Position numbers and translations under genes: made by a program
Notes under the pieces: generated by a model
Told to the model about the DNA's origin: nothing
Database searches by the model: none
Seen by the model: the letters and a program-made list of their open reading frames with translations, nothing else
Source: AC-32 sp963716865
Lineage (GTDB): Bacteria > Actinomycetota > Thermoleophilia > Gaiellales > Gaiellaceae
Direction of reading: 5' to 3'
Length of the DNA: 64,000 bases
NCBI GenBank assembly: GCA_963716865.1
Contig: CAVQUF010000004.1
Coordinates: forward strand, 434,001 to 498,000
Part shown: piece by piece, positions 14,809 through 23,404 of the stretch
How positions within the stretch are numbered: position 1 is the stretch's first letter
Layout: every line of letters starts with the position of its first letter

Positions 14809-16653
14809 TCAGGCGCGGAACTCGCGGATCCGCTGGTAGAGCAGGAACACCGCGAGCCCGAGCAGGAGCGCGACGAGCGTCAGCTTCCAGTACGTGGCCA
14901 GGAGCACGACGACGGCAACGAGCGCGAGGATGACCGCCACGCGGTTGACCGTGCGGGTGAACGTCCCCCGGAGGACCGACTCGCCGATGACGAACGCGAC
15001 CAGGAGAACGACGAGCTCGGCCCAGACGTTGCTGGGCGAGGCGAGCATCAGCACCGCGAGCCCGATCAGGAGTGCGCTGATCGAGACCGCGGCCCAGATC
15101 TCCGTCGCGCGCGAGAAGCGCATCATCTTGGCCGGCACGGGCTCGGCCGAGTGCCTGATGTGAGCCCGGGGGTCGTCCCCCTCGCCCGCGCGTCGGCGAT
15201 CGATCCGCCTCCGGAGGCCCTCGAGGACGGCGTCGTTCTCCGAGCGCTCCTTGCGAAGGGTCGTGAGCTTCGCCGCCTCGTCGGTCAGCTCCGCCTCCAG
15301 CCGCTCCGCTTCCGCCGCCAGGTGCGGGCTTCCGGCCATGCTCTGCAGGCGGACCCCGAGCTCCCGTAGGAGCGACGTCTCCCCCTGGATGAGCGTCTCG
15401 AGCTCCGTCTGGCGAGCTTCGAGCTGTGCGATCTCCGCCTCCAGCACCTCGACCTCCTGCGGCGGGGGCGGCACCTGGTCGAGCCCCGCGAAACCGAGCG
15501 GGTCGATCCACGAGGGTCGCGGCGAGCCGTCCCGGTCGTACATCGGCCCGGCCGGCGCGTTCTCGCCGGAGATCGGGTCCTGCGCGTACAGCCCCCAGAG
15601 CCCGCGGTACCCGCTGGCCCAGGGCGTCGCCTCGTCGATCACGTTCGGCGTCCACTCGTTCGGCTGCGAGGGCCCGATCGACAGCCCGTCTCCGCGGGCG
15701 AAGTCGATGAACGGGATTCGGAGCGCGCTGCCGGCGTCGTCGCCCTGGCCCAGCGTCGTCCGCCAGAACCCGCTCAGCGCCTGGGCGAGCTTCTTGACGC
15801 GCCGCGGAGCCGGGATCGGCACCTCCGCCTGGTACTCGCCGGCCCTGAAGTACGACGCGTGCGACCCGGCGCCCGCATACACGACCGGGTGGCCGTCCTC
15901 GAGCTGGAGATCCGTGGTGTCGTCCCAGCGCCGGCGCAGATCGGCGCCGTGGAAGTCGTGCGAGGCGTATGCGGTCCACTGCGGGACGAGCCGCCCCTCC
16001 TCCTCGTAGAGGTAGACCGAGATCATCTCCCAGTCGGACTCGTGGTCGTTGACTCCGTGGAAGCCCGAACGCCATGGGTTGTAGGCGAAGAAGAACCAGT
16101 ACTGGCAGATCGTCCAGCCGCTCTGGCGCGCGACCCGGCCCTGGTAGACGTACCTCCCGTCCTGCCGGTGGATCTGCGCGTACTTGAGCGCGGCCGCCGC
16201 AGCGGTCGCCCCGGGGACGTTTCCGCGGAGGAGGAGCGAGAGCGAGAAGAGGCCGTCGCCGAGCCGCGGCAGGAGCCCTCCGCGCGCGAGTCGGCCGACG
16301 CCCGCGTGGAACTTGCTGTGCTGCTCCTTCGCGAGCCTGCGCTCGCCGGCGAGCGCCCGCGCGCTCTCCTGGAGATCGAGCGCCTGGATGAACCGCAGGT
16401 AGAAGATCGACCCGAACGGCGCCTCGCGCCGCTGCACGAGGCTCTCCATCGTCAGCTCCCCCTCGGCGACGACCTCCTGGTCCGACCCGTCGGGTACGTA
16501 CAGCCACAGGCTGCTCTCGCGCAGGTAGCGCTCGACGTCCATCGGGAAGAACTTCTCGCCCTGCGTGTACCGGACGATCGGCTCGAAGGCCCGCAGGATG
16601 TCGGCGTCAGCCGCTGTGGACGGGATTCCGTGGGGTGTGGTCGAGGACGACAT
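14809..16653 (-). CDS. Vps62-like domain protein with C-terminal coiled coil and membrane helices
   Basis: This 614-aa protein has residues about 150-290 showing the Vps62/TDP-like pattern: CQYWFFFAYNPW, then GVNDHESDWEMISVYL, YASHDFHG, and GHPVVYAGAGSHASYF. About residues 400-490 form a long coiled coil with Glu/Arg/Leu heptads. The last 110 residues contain about four transmembrane helices (for example LVVLLVAFVIGESVL), anchoring it to the membrane. Vps62-like domains are best known from fungi and scattered bacteria; the function is unknown. Its start lies within the upstream small membrane protein gene (47-bp overlap), implying coupled expression. Confidence 0.75.
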   Translation of the reverse strand: MSSSTTPHGIPSTAADADILRAFEPIVRYTQGEKFFPMDVERYLRESSLWLYVPDGSDQEVVAEGELTMESLVQRREAPFGSIFYLRFIQALDLQESARALAGERRLAKEQHSKFHAGVGRLARGGLLPRLGDGLFSLSLLLRGNVPGATAAAAALKYAQIHRQDGRYVYQGRVARQSGWTICQYWFFFAYNPWRSGFHGVNDHESDWEMISVYLYEEEGRLVPQWTAYASHDFHGADLRRRWDDTTDLQLEDGHPVVYAGAGSHASYFRAGEYQAEVPIPAPRRVKKLAQALSGFWRTTLGQGDDAGSALRIPFIDFARGDGLSIGPSQPNEWTPNVIDEATPWASGYRGLWGLYAQDPISGENAPAGPMYDRDGSPRPSWIDPLGFAGLDQVPPPPQEVEVLEAEIAQLEARQTELETLIQGETSLLRELGVRLQSMAGSPHLAAEAERLEAELTDEAAKLTTLRKERSENDAVLEGLRRRIDRRRAGEGDDPRAHIRHSAEPVPAKMMRFSRATEIWAAVSISALLIGLAVLMLASPSNVWAELVVLLVAFVIGESVLRGTFTRTVNRVAVILALVAVVVLLATYWKLTLVALLLGLAVFLLYQRIREFRA

Positions 16654-17077
16654 TCCGCGAGGGTCGGACTCCGAATGCGATCTGGACGTCGAGCGGCGTC
16701 AGCGCGAACACCGCGACGACGTCCAGCGCCATGGCCAGGTAGCTCTCATCGGTGTAGAAGAAATGGCGCAGGAGCTGGTGCAGGAGGCTCACGACCGCCC
16801 AGGTCATGAACGCGGCCCAGGCCCAGCGCCGCATCCGCCAGGCACCGACGGCGATCGCGATGGCGAGCAGTCCTAGCGTCAGGTCGACCGCTCCCCGTGC
16901 GAGCTCGCTCGCATCGCCGCCGTTCACGAGGACGTCGACGCCGTCGGCCGCGTGGTACGCGCCGACGACGAGCGCGAGAACCCCGACGAACGTGACGGCA
17001 ATCGGACGCTTCGCGTGTTGCTCCGAGCTGCCGTTGCCTCCGGCGGGCTGGTCGTGCTCTGTCGCGATCGCCGTCAC
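16607..17077 (-). CDS. Small integral membrane protein, unknown
   Basis: The 156-aa protein has a polar 24-residue N-terminus followed by four hydrophobic helices (VTFVGVLALVVGAYHAADG, then LTLGLLAIAIAVGAW, AFMTWAVVSLLHQL and LDVVAVFALTPLDV). No family is recognised beyond four-helix DoxX-like or DUF-type membrane proteins. Its 3' end overlaps the Vps62-like gene start by 47 bp, so the pair is probably translated from one mRNA. Confidence 0.65.
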   Translation of the reverse strand: MTAIATEHDQPAGGNGSSEQHAKRPIAVTFVGVLALVVGAYHAADGVDVLVNGGDASELARGAVDLTLGLLAIAIAVGAWRMRRWAWAAFMTWAVVSLLHQLLRHFFYTDESYLAMALDVVAVFALTPLDVQIAFGVRPSRNVVLDHTPRNPVHSG

Positions 17078-17109
17078 CGACCGGTGAGTCTATGACGCGC
17101 CGTCCGCCT

Positions 17110-18162
17110 CTATTGCGCGCGCGTGACCTTGGTCAGACGTTCGGGCCGGTCGGGGTCGAGCCCCTTTGCCCGTGCCAGGGCGGCTGCGAACAGCTGGCCC
17201 GGCACGACCGAGAGCAGGGGCGAGAGCAGCGGCATCGGCGCCTCCGGGACCGGCAGGCGCCAGGCCGCGCCCTCGATCTCGGCCGCGGCGCTGCCGCTCG
17301 CCACGAGCGTCGCGCCCGCCTCGCGCACCCGGGCCGCCGCCTCGACGAGCGCGGGCAGGCTCTCGTCGCGCGACCCGATCGTCCACACCGGGAACATCGA
17401 GTCGAGCGCGGCGATAGGACCGTGCGAGAGGCCGGTCGAGGTCAGCGGCTCCGCCGCGACGCGGCAGGTCTCCGTCAGCTTGAGCGCGATCTCGCGCGCG
17501 GTCGCGAACTCGATCCCGCGCCCGATCACGTACATGCGGCCGACGTACGCAAAGGCGGTCGCAACGGGGCCGACCGCGGTCTCGAGCCGCGGAACCGCCT
17601 CCGCGACGAGCTCGCCCACCCGCTGCAGCCCGTCGGCCACCTCCTGCTCGCGGCCGGCCACCGCGCCCGCGAGCAGGACGAGCGCCGCGAGCTCGTTGAA
17701 GAAGGTCTTCGTCGCGGCAACCGAGCGCTCGTCGCCCGCGGCCAGCGGCAGCGTCGCCTCGGCGGCAGCGGCGAGCTCGGACTCCGGCTCGTTCGTCAGG
17801 GCCACCGTGAGCGCACCGCGCTCGCGCGCCCGCTCGACGTACGAGATCACGTCCGGAGTGCTTCCCGACTGCGAGAGCGCCACCACGACCGAGCGCGAGA
17901 AGTCGAGCCGCGCGCCGTAGTAGACCGTCAGCGAGATGGAGTCGCGCAGGGCCGTCCAGCCCGGCAGCAGGCCGAAGGCGTAGACGCCGTAGACGGCGGC
18001 CGCATCAGACGAACCGTGCCCGACGAGGCGCAGCGCTGCGGGCTCGCGCTCCGCGCACGCGCGGGCGACGGCCCGGAATTCCGCCCGGTGCTCGAGCAGG
18101 CGCGCCAACGCCTCCGGCTGCTCGTGAATCTCCGCGAGGAAGCTCGCCCCGGGGTTGCTCAC
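17110..18162 (-). CDS. SIS-domain sugar isomerase/deaminase (GlmS C-terminal-like)
   Basis: The 350-aa protein consists of two SIS domains. The first contains VGHGSSDAAAVYG and ALSQSGSTPDVI (Ser-rich phosphosugar loop) and SVAATKTFFNELAALVLL. The second has YVIGRGIEFATAREIALKL and the E-x-L-x-H-G-like segment AEPLTSTGLSHGPIA. This is the AgaS/NagB2/GlmS-isomerase type, acting on a phosphorylated amino sugar. The GTG start overlaps the stop of the ATPase gene (GTGA). It is the last gene of the sugar operon and, with the BadF-type kinase, suggests amino-sugar use. Confidence 0.85.
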   Translation of the reverse strand: MSNPGASFLAEIHEQPEALARLLEHRAEFRAVARACAEREPAALRLVGHGSSDAAAVYGVYAFGLLPGWTALRDSISLTVYYGARLDFSRSVVVALSQSGSTPDVISYVERARERGALTVALTNEPESELAAAAEATLPLAAGDERSVAATKTFFNELAALVLLAGAVAGREQEVADGLQRVGELVAEAVPRLETAVGPVATAFAYVGRMYVIGRGIEFATAREIALKLTETCRVAAEPLTSTGLSHGPIAALDSMFPVWTIGSRDESLPALVEAAARVREAGATLVASGSAAAEIEGAAWRLPVPEAPMPLLSPLLSVVPGQLFAAALARAKGLDPDRPERLTKVTRAQ

Positions 18163-19235
18163 TCGGCCTCGAGACGCTCGCCGGTCGCGGCGTCGAAGAT
18201 GTGCGCCTCCGAGGCCCGCGGGTGCAGCGCGACGCGCTCTCCCCGCCTGGGCGCGTGCCGGGTGTCGGTGCGGGCGACGAGCTTGACCTCCTCGTTCCCG
18301 AGCCGCGCGGCGCAGAAGACGTGCGCGTCGGCCCCGACCACCTCGACCACCTCGACGTCCGCGGCCAGCCCCTCGGCCGCGAGCTCGAGCGCCTCGGGCC
18401 GGAAGCCGACGACGAGCTCGGCCCTCCCGTTCGATGCGCCCGCAGGCAGCGGCACCTGCTCGCTGCCGAGCACGGCGGTGCCGTTCGAGCCCAGCGGGAC
18501 CGTGCAGAGGTTCATCGCGGGCGAGCCGATGAACCCGGCCACGAACACGTTCGCGGGCCGGTCGTAGAGCTCCTGCGGCGGCCCGCACTGCTGCAGGCGG
18601 CCGTCCTGCAGAGCCGCCACACGATGGCCGAGAGTCATCGCCTCGGCCTGGTCGTGCGTGACGTAGACGGTCGTGACCCCGAAGTCGGCCTGCAGCGCGG
18701 CGATGTCGGCGCGCATCTGCACCCGGAGCTTCGCGTCCAGGTTCGAGAGCGGCTCGTCCATCAGGAAGACGCTCGGCACGCGCACGATCGCGCGGCCCAT
18801 CGCGACGCGCTGGCGCTGGCCGCCGGAGAGCTGGCCGGGCTTGCGCTCGAGGTACTCCTCCAGGCCGAGCATCCTCGCGACCTCTCTGACGCGGGCCTCC
18901 CGCTCCGCCTTCTTGACCTTCTTGACCTTGAGCGGGAAGGCGATGTTCTGCGCCACGGTCAGGTACGGGTAGAGCGCGTAGTTCTGGAAGACCATCGAGA
19001 CGTCGCGGTTCTTCGGCTGCAGGTAGGTGACGTCGCGGTCGCCGATGTAGATCGCGCCCGCGTCGACCTCCTCGAGCCCGGCGAGCATCCGGAGAGCCGT
19101 CGTCTTGCCCGAGCCGGACGGGCCCACGAGCACCATCAGCTCGCCGTCCTCGACGTGCAGGTCGAGCCGGTCGACGGCGGCGACATCCGTGCCGGCGTAG
19201 ACCTTCGTCGCCTGCTCGAACCTCACGTCAGCCAT
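18159..19235 (-). CDS. ABC transporter ATP-binding protein, MsmK/UgpC type
   Basis: This 358-aa sugar importer ATPase has Walker A GPSGSGKTT, the Q-loop in VFQNYALYPYLTV, signature LSGGQRQRVAMGRA, Walker B VFLMDEPLSNLD and the switch His in VYVTHDQAEAMT. The C-terminal 120 residues are a regulatory TOBE/OB region as in MalK and UgpC. It energises the MalF/MalG-type permeases encoded upstream in the same operon. It overlaps the kinase gene by 8 bp and the SIS gene by 4 bp. Confidence 0.93.
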   Translation of the reverse strand: MADVRFEQATKVYAGTDVAAVDRLDLHVEDGELMVLVGPSGSGKTTALRMLAGLEEVDAGAIYIGDRDVTYLQPKNRDVSMVFQNYALYPYLTVAQNIAFPLKVKKVKKAEREARVREVARMLGLEEYLERKPGQLSGGQRQRVAMGRAIVRVPSVFLMDEPLSNLDAKLRVQMRADIAALQADFGVTTVYVTHDQAEAMTLGHRVAALQDGRLQQCGPPQELYDRPANVFVAGFIGSPAMNLCTVPLGSNGTAVLGSEQVPLPAGASNGRAELVVGFRPEALELAAEGLAADVEVVEVVGADAHVFCAARLGNEEVKLVARTDTRHAPRRGERVALHPRASEAHIFDAATGERLEAE

Positions 19236-20250
19236 GTCCAGCGCTCCTTTCGCCGTCGAGGCGGTCGATCACGTCCCCGAGCTCCCGGCGGAGGCGCTCC
19301 TGAGCATCCGCGGAGGCGCCGAGCTCGTCAAGCGCGAGCAGCGCGGCCCCGACGATCGGCGGCGAGGTGGCGATGTGGACGACGGCTTCCGGATCGACCG
19401 CGTGGAGGCCTTCCTCGATCGCTCTCGTCAGCCGGCCGTCGCCCGCCTGGAGCAGCCCGCCGCCCAGGAGGATCTCGACCGGCGCGTCCTCCAGCTCGAG
19501 CCGCCTCAGCGCGACGCTTGCAAGCGCGACCACCTCCGCTGCGAGCCGGTCGACGATCCCGGCCGCGACCTCGTCGGAGGCGGCCGCGGCAAAGACGACC
19601 GGCGGCAGCTCGTCGATCCGCAGCAGCGGGATCCGGTCCCGGTGGATCGCCTCGGCAAGCTCCTGCGGCGTCGCGAGGCCGAAGTGCGCCGGAACCGCCT
19701 GCTCGAGCGCCGTCCTGGGGCCGCGGCCGTCCTCGCTGCGCGCCGCCGCCGAGACCGCGGCGAGCCCGAGGTCGTAGCCTCCGCCCCAGTCCCCCGTGAT
19801 CGCGCCGAGCGCGGGGAAGCGCGCGTGCCGTCCGTCGGGGGCGACGCCCACGCAGTTGATCCCGGCGCCGCAGACGACGGCGATGCCCCAGCCGCGCTCG
19901 GTTCCTGCGCGGAGGACGGCGAACGTGTCGTTGCCGACCAGCGTCCGCCTGGCCCAGCCGCGCCGCTCGATCGCCTCGCGCAGCTCCTCCTCCTCGGCCG
20001 GGAAGTCGACACCGGCCACGAGCAGCTGCGCGAGCTCGGCCACCGATCCGTCGCGGAAGTTCAGCCGTACCGGTCCCGCGGCCTCGGCGAGCAGCTCGTC
20101 CAGAACCTCCAACGAGCCGTCGAGCCCCACGAGCTGGGGCGAGCTGCGCGGCCCGCGGGCGAGCGCGAGCACCTCGCCGCTCGCGCGCGCGAGGACCAGG
20201 TCGGTCTTCGACCCTCCCCCGTCCACGGCGACGAAGAGCGGCGCGCTCAT
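19228..20250 (-). CDS. BadF/BadG-family ATPase, N-acetylglucosamine-kinase-like
   Basis: The 340-aa ASKHA-fold kinase has the phosphate 1 motif FVAVDGGGSKTDLVLA at the N-terminus, the adjacent segment VVCGAGINCVGV (phosphate 2) followed by GAITGDWGGGYDLG, and the adenosine motif LLGGGLLQAG near the C-terminus. This pattern matches eukaryote-type GlcNAc kinases and bacterial sugar kinases of the BadF group. In this operon it probably phosphorylates a released monosaccharide or amino sugar. The ATG overlaps the GH4 stop (ATGA). Confidence 0.83.
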   Translation of the reverse strand: MSAPLFVAVDGGGSKTDLVLARASGEVLALARGPRSSPQLVGLDGSLEVLDELLAEAAGPVRLNFRDGSVAELAQLLVAGVDFPAEEEELREAIERRGWARRTLVGNDTFAVLRAGTERGWGIAVVCGAGINCVGVAPDGRHARFPALGAITGDWGGGYDLGLAAVSAAARSEDGRGPRTALEQAVPAHFGLATPQELAEAIHRDRIPLLRIDELPPVVFAAAASDEVAAGIVDRLAAEVVALASVALRRLELEDAPVEILLGGGLLQAGDGRLTRAIEEGLHAVDPEAVVHIATSPPIVGAALLALDELGASADAQERLRRELGDVIDRLDGERSAGHG

Positions 20251-21524
20251 GCCGGCCTCGTCACGCCGAACTGCGGTAGGTGCTCGGCGCCCGCGGCAAG
20301 CAGGCGCTCGACGAGATCCTCCGCGAGCTCGAACTGGCCGACCAGCGGGTGCGCGAGCAGCGCCTTGCGCGCGACGGCCGGGTCGCCGGTGCGCGCGGCC
20401 TCGACCGCCAGCCGCTCGTAGGCGGCGACGTGCTGGACGAGCCCGAGCAGCTCCGGGGCGAGCGGCTTCTGCGGGAGCGGCTCGACCCGCTCACGGGCGA
20501 TCCGAGCTGCGATCTCCACCACGTCGTCGTCCGCGAGCCCGGGCACGGCGCCCTCGTTGCGGAGGTCGACGACGTGCGTCTCGCTGCCGTCCGAGAAGAG
20601 CGCGCCGAGCAGCCCGAGCGCCGCCTCGCTGTAGAACGCGCCGCCCCTGCGGTCGAGCAGCGCCGGCTTCTCGGTCAGCTCCGGGTCGCGGTAGAGCTCG
20701 AGCAGCTCCTCCTCGATCTCCGCGACCGTGGCCGCCCGCGGAACGCCCTCGCGCTGGTCGGCGAGCACGCGGTCGTGCTCGTAGAAGTAGCGCAGGTAGT
20801 ACGACGGCACCGCGCCGAGCTCCTCGAGCAGCCGCCGCGGAACCCCTCCCGCCTCGTCCGCGAGCCGGTCGCCGTGCTCGGCCAGCAGCTCCGGCAAGAC
20901 GTCGTCGCCGTCGAGCCAGACGGCGCGCACCCAGGTGAGGTGGTTGAGCCCGACCTGGTCGGCGAGCACGCGCTCCGGCTCGACCCCGAGCAGGCTCGCG
21001 GCCGTGCGCCGCACGTTGATGTTGACGTTGCAGAGCCCGACCGCCCGATGCCCTTCGTCGAGCAGCGCGCGCGTCACGATCCCGACCGGGTTGGTGAAGT
21101 CCACGATCCAGGCTCCGGGCGCGCCGAGCTCCCGCGCACGCTCGGCGATCTCGAGCACGACCGGCACCGTGCGCAGCGCCTTCGCGAAGCCTCCCGCGCC
21201 GGTCGTCTCCTGGCCGATGCAGCCGCACTCGAGCGGCACCGTCTCGTCGAGTAGCCGCGCCGCCTGGCCGCCGACCCGGATCTGGATCAGCACCGCGTCG
21301 GCGCCCTCGACCGCGCGCGAGAGGTCGTCCGTCTCGACGAGCTCCCCGTCGAACCCCTGCCGCTCGAGCATCCGGCGGGCGAGCCCGCCCACGACCGCGA
21401 GCCGCTCGGCGTCGACGTCGTGCAGGGCGAGCTGCTGAACCGGCAGGCGCTCGCGGTCGCGCGAGAGCCCCGAGACGAACTCGGGCGTGTAGGTCGAGCC
21501 GGCCCCGACGACCGCGATCTTCAT
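20247..21524 (-). CDS. Glycoside hydrolase family 4 (6-phospho-beta-glucosidase type)
   Basis: The 425-aa NAD- and metal-dependent glycosidase has IAVVGAGSTYTPEFVSGL at the N-terminus, which binds NAD. IRVGG and the ETTGAGGFAKALRTVPV region shape the active site. DFTNPVGIVTRALL and GLCNVNINVRR provide the Asn and the metal-binding Cys, and GLNHLTWVRAVW supplies the metal His. It hydrolyses phospho-glycosides by an oxidation-elimination mechanism. The importer here is an ABC system rather than PTS, so the disaccharide must be phosphorylated inside or the enzyme acts on unphosphorylated substrate. The ATG overlaps the permease stop. Confidence 0.9.
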   Translation of the reverse strand: MKIAVVGAGSTYTPEFVSGLSRDRERLPVQQLALHDVDAERLAVVGGLARRMLERQGFDGELVETDDLSRAVEGADAVLIQIRVGGQAARLLDETVPLECGCIGQETTGAGGFAKALRTVPVVLEIAERARELGAPGAWIVDFTNPVGIVTRALLDEGHRAVGLCNVNINVRRTAASLLGVEPERVLADQVGLNHLTWVRAVWLDGDDVLPELLAEHGDRLADEAGGVPRRLLEELGAVPSYYLRYFYEHDRVLADQREGVPRAATVAEIEEELLELYRDPELTEKPALLDRRGGAFYSEAALGLLGALFSDGSETHVVDLRNEGAVPGLADDDVVEIAARIARERVEPLPQKPLAPELLGLVQHVAAYERLAVEAARTGDPAVARKALLAHPLVGQFELAEDLVERLLAAGAEHLPQFGVTRPA

Positions 21525-22411
21525 CCCTTGACCCCCGTGAGCGTGATGCCCTCGACGAAGGCCCGCTGCGCGAGGAAGAACAGGATGATCACCGGCGCCA
21601 TCACGATCAGCGTCGCGGCCATCGTCAGGTTCCACTGCACCTGGTAGAGCGTCCGGAACTGCGCCAGCCCGACCGAGAGCGTCCAGTGGTCGGGGTTCTC
21701 GATCGTGTACAGCAGCGGCCCGAAGAAGTCGTTGAAGCAGAACAGGAACGAGAACAGCGCGACCGCGGCGATCGCCGGCTTCGACATCCGGACGACGACC
21801 GTCGTCAGGATCCGGAGCTCCCCGCACCCGTCCACCCGCGCGGCGTCGAGATACTCCTCGGGGATCGTCAGGAAGAACTGGCGCAGGAGGAAGATCGAGA
21901 ACGCGTCGCCAAGCCAGTTCGGCAGGATCAGCGGCCAGAGCGAGCCGACGAGGCCCAGCTTCGCCCAGAGGACGTAGACCGGGATCACGGTGACCTGCGG
22001 CGGCAGCATCATCGCCACGAGCGTGATCAGGAAGGCGACGTTCTGCCCGCGCCAGCGAAGCCGTGCGAGCGCGTAGGCGACCGGGATGCTCGAGACGAGC
22101 AGGCCGAGCGTCGCGAGACCTGCGTACAGGGTCGTGTTCAGCGCGTAGCGCCACATCGGCGCCTTGTGGAACACCTCGGCGAAGTTGCCCCACTCGAAGG
22201 GATGCGGCCAGAGGCGCGAAGACAGCGCCTGCTCGTTCGACATCAGCGACGTCAGCACCATGAACACGAACGGGGCGAGGAAGATCAGCGCACCCGCGAT
22301 CAGCAGGCTGTGGTCGGCGACCGCGACCAGGAAGCGTCGGCGGCGCACGGCCGCAGGCGGCTTGCGCCGGACGATCGCCTCGGGCGGGGCCTCGAGGACG
22401 GCGCCGCTCAT
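21521..22411 (-). CDS. Carbohydrate ABC transporter permease, MalG type
   Basis: The 296-aa permease has six helices after a basic N-terminus. The EAA loop that contacts the ATPase is EEYLDAARVDGCGELRILTT. The C-terminal LAQRAFVEGITLTGVKG is the near-universal ending of MalG-type sugar permeases. It starts ATG at 22411, overlapping the MalF-type stop, and ends overlapping GH4, both by ATGA. It forms the membrane channel with the MalF-type subunit. Confidence 0.93.
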   Translation of the reverse strand: MSGAVLEAPPEAIVRRKPPAAVRRRRFLVAVADHSLLIAGALIFLAPFVFMVLTSLMSNEQALSSRLWPHPFEWGNFAEVFHKAPMWRYALNTTLYAGLATLGLLVSSIPVAYALARLRWRGQNVAFLITLVAMMLPPQVTVIPVYVLWAKLGLVGSLWPLILPNWLGDAFSIFLLRQFFLTIPEEYLDAARVDGCGELRILTTVVVRMSKPAIAAVALFSFLFCFNDFFGPLLYTIENPDHWTLSVGLAQFRTLYQVQWNLTMAATLIVMAPVIILFFLAQRAFVEGITLTGVKG

Positions 22412-23403
22412 CGACCGCCCGCCTGGAAGTGCACGAAGCGCTTCGAGTTCAGGACGATCGCCAGCACGACCGCGAACGACACCGCCAGCAGCAGCATCGC
22501 GATCGCCGAGGCGTAGCCCATGTTGAAGTTCTGGAACGCCTGCTGGTACAGCAGCACCGGGTAGAAGAGGGTCGAGTTCTCCGGGTAGCCGAGGTTCGTG
22601 GCGACGGTGCCGGTGCTGGCCGCCGAGCCGCCCGCGATCGTGGCCGCCACGTAGGCCTGCGTGAAGTACTGCAGCCCGTCGATCACCCCGATCACGGCCG
22701 CGAACAGGAGGACCGGGCTGATGGACGGCAGCGTCACGAAGACGAGCCTGCGCAAAGGCCCGGCGCCGTCGATCTCCGCGGCCTCGTAGAGGTGCCGGGG
22801 CACGTCCACGATCGCGGCCAGGAAGATGATCATCATGTTCCCGACGCCCCAGATCGCGAGCAGCGTCAGGGACGGCTTGGCCCACGAGGGCGAGTCGAAC
22901 CAGAGCGGGCCCTGGATGCCGATCTTCGAGAGGAAGATGTTGACCGGCCCGGTTGCCGGGTTGAGCAGGTAGACGAACGCGAGCGTGGCGGCCACCGCCG
23001 GAGCGAGGGCCGGCAGGTAGAAGACGGTGCGGAATGTCCCCACTCCGCGGCGCGCCCGCTGCAGCAGCATCGCGATGAAGAATGCGAACAGCACCTGGAG
23101 CGGAACCGCGATCGCGAGGAACCAGAGCGTGTTCTTGACCGCCGGCCAGAACGTCTGGTCGGTCCCGAACAGGAACCGGTAGTTCGCGAGCCCCACCCAG
23201 CGGGGCGGGTTGAGCAGGTCGTAGTGCGTCAGCGAGAGGTATGCGCTCCAGATGAGCGGGTAGCCGAAGAAGATCAGGAAACCGGCGATCCACGGGCTCA
23301 TGAAGGCGACCACCGTGCCGCGGCGACGCCAGGCGGCCCTCCGCCTGGCGCGCCGCCGCTCGAGCGGTACCGGTCCGGACGCCGTGCCGGCGACCGAGCT
23401 CAA
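22408..23403 (-). CDS. Carbohydrate ABC transporter permease, MalF/UgpA type
   Basis: The 331-aa permease has about six helices after an Arg-rich N-terminus. The first membrane segment is followed by WSAYLSLTHYDLLNPPRWVG, typical of MalF/UgpA subunits. The EAA loop reads RHLYEAAEIDGAGPLRRLVF. A TTG at 23403 is the start, one base after the TGA of the binding-protein gene. Its TGA overlaps the MalG-type ATG. Confidence 0.92.
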   Translation of the reverse strand: MSSVAGTASGPVPLERRRARRRAAWRRRGTVVAFMSPWIAGFLIFFGYPLIWSAYLSLTHYDLLNPPRWVGLANYRFLFGTDQTFWPAVKNTLWFLAIAVPLQVLFAFFIAMLLQRARRGVGTFRTVFYLPALAPAVAATLAFVYLLNPATGPVNIFLSKIGIQGPLWFDSPSWAKPSLTLLAIWGVGNMMIIFLAAIVDVPRHLYEAAEIDGAGPLRRLVFVTLPSISPVLLFAAVIGVIDGLQYFTQAYVAATIAGGSAASTGTVATNLGYPENSTLFYPVLLYQQAFQNFNMGYASAIAMLLLAVSFAVVLAIVLNSKRFVHFQAGGR

Positions 23404-23404
23404 C

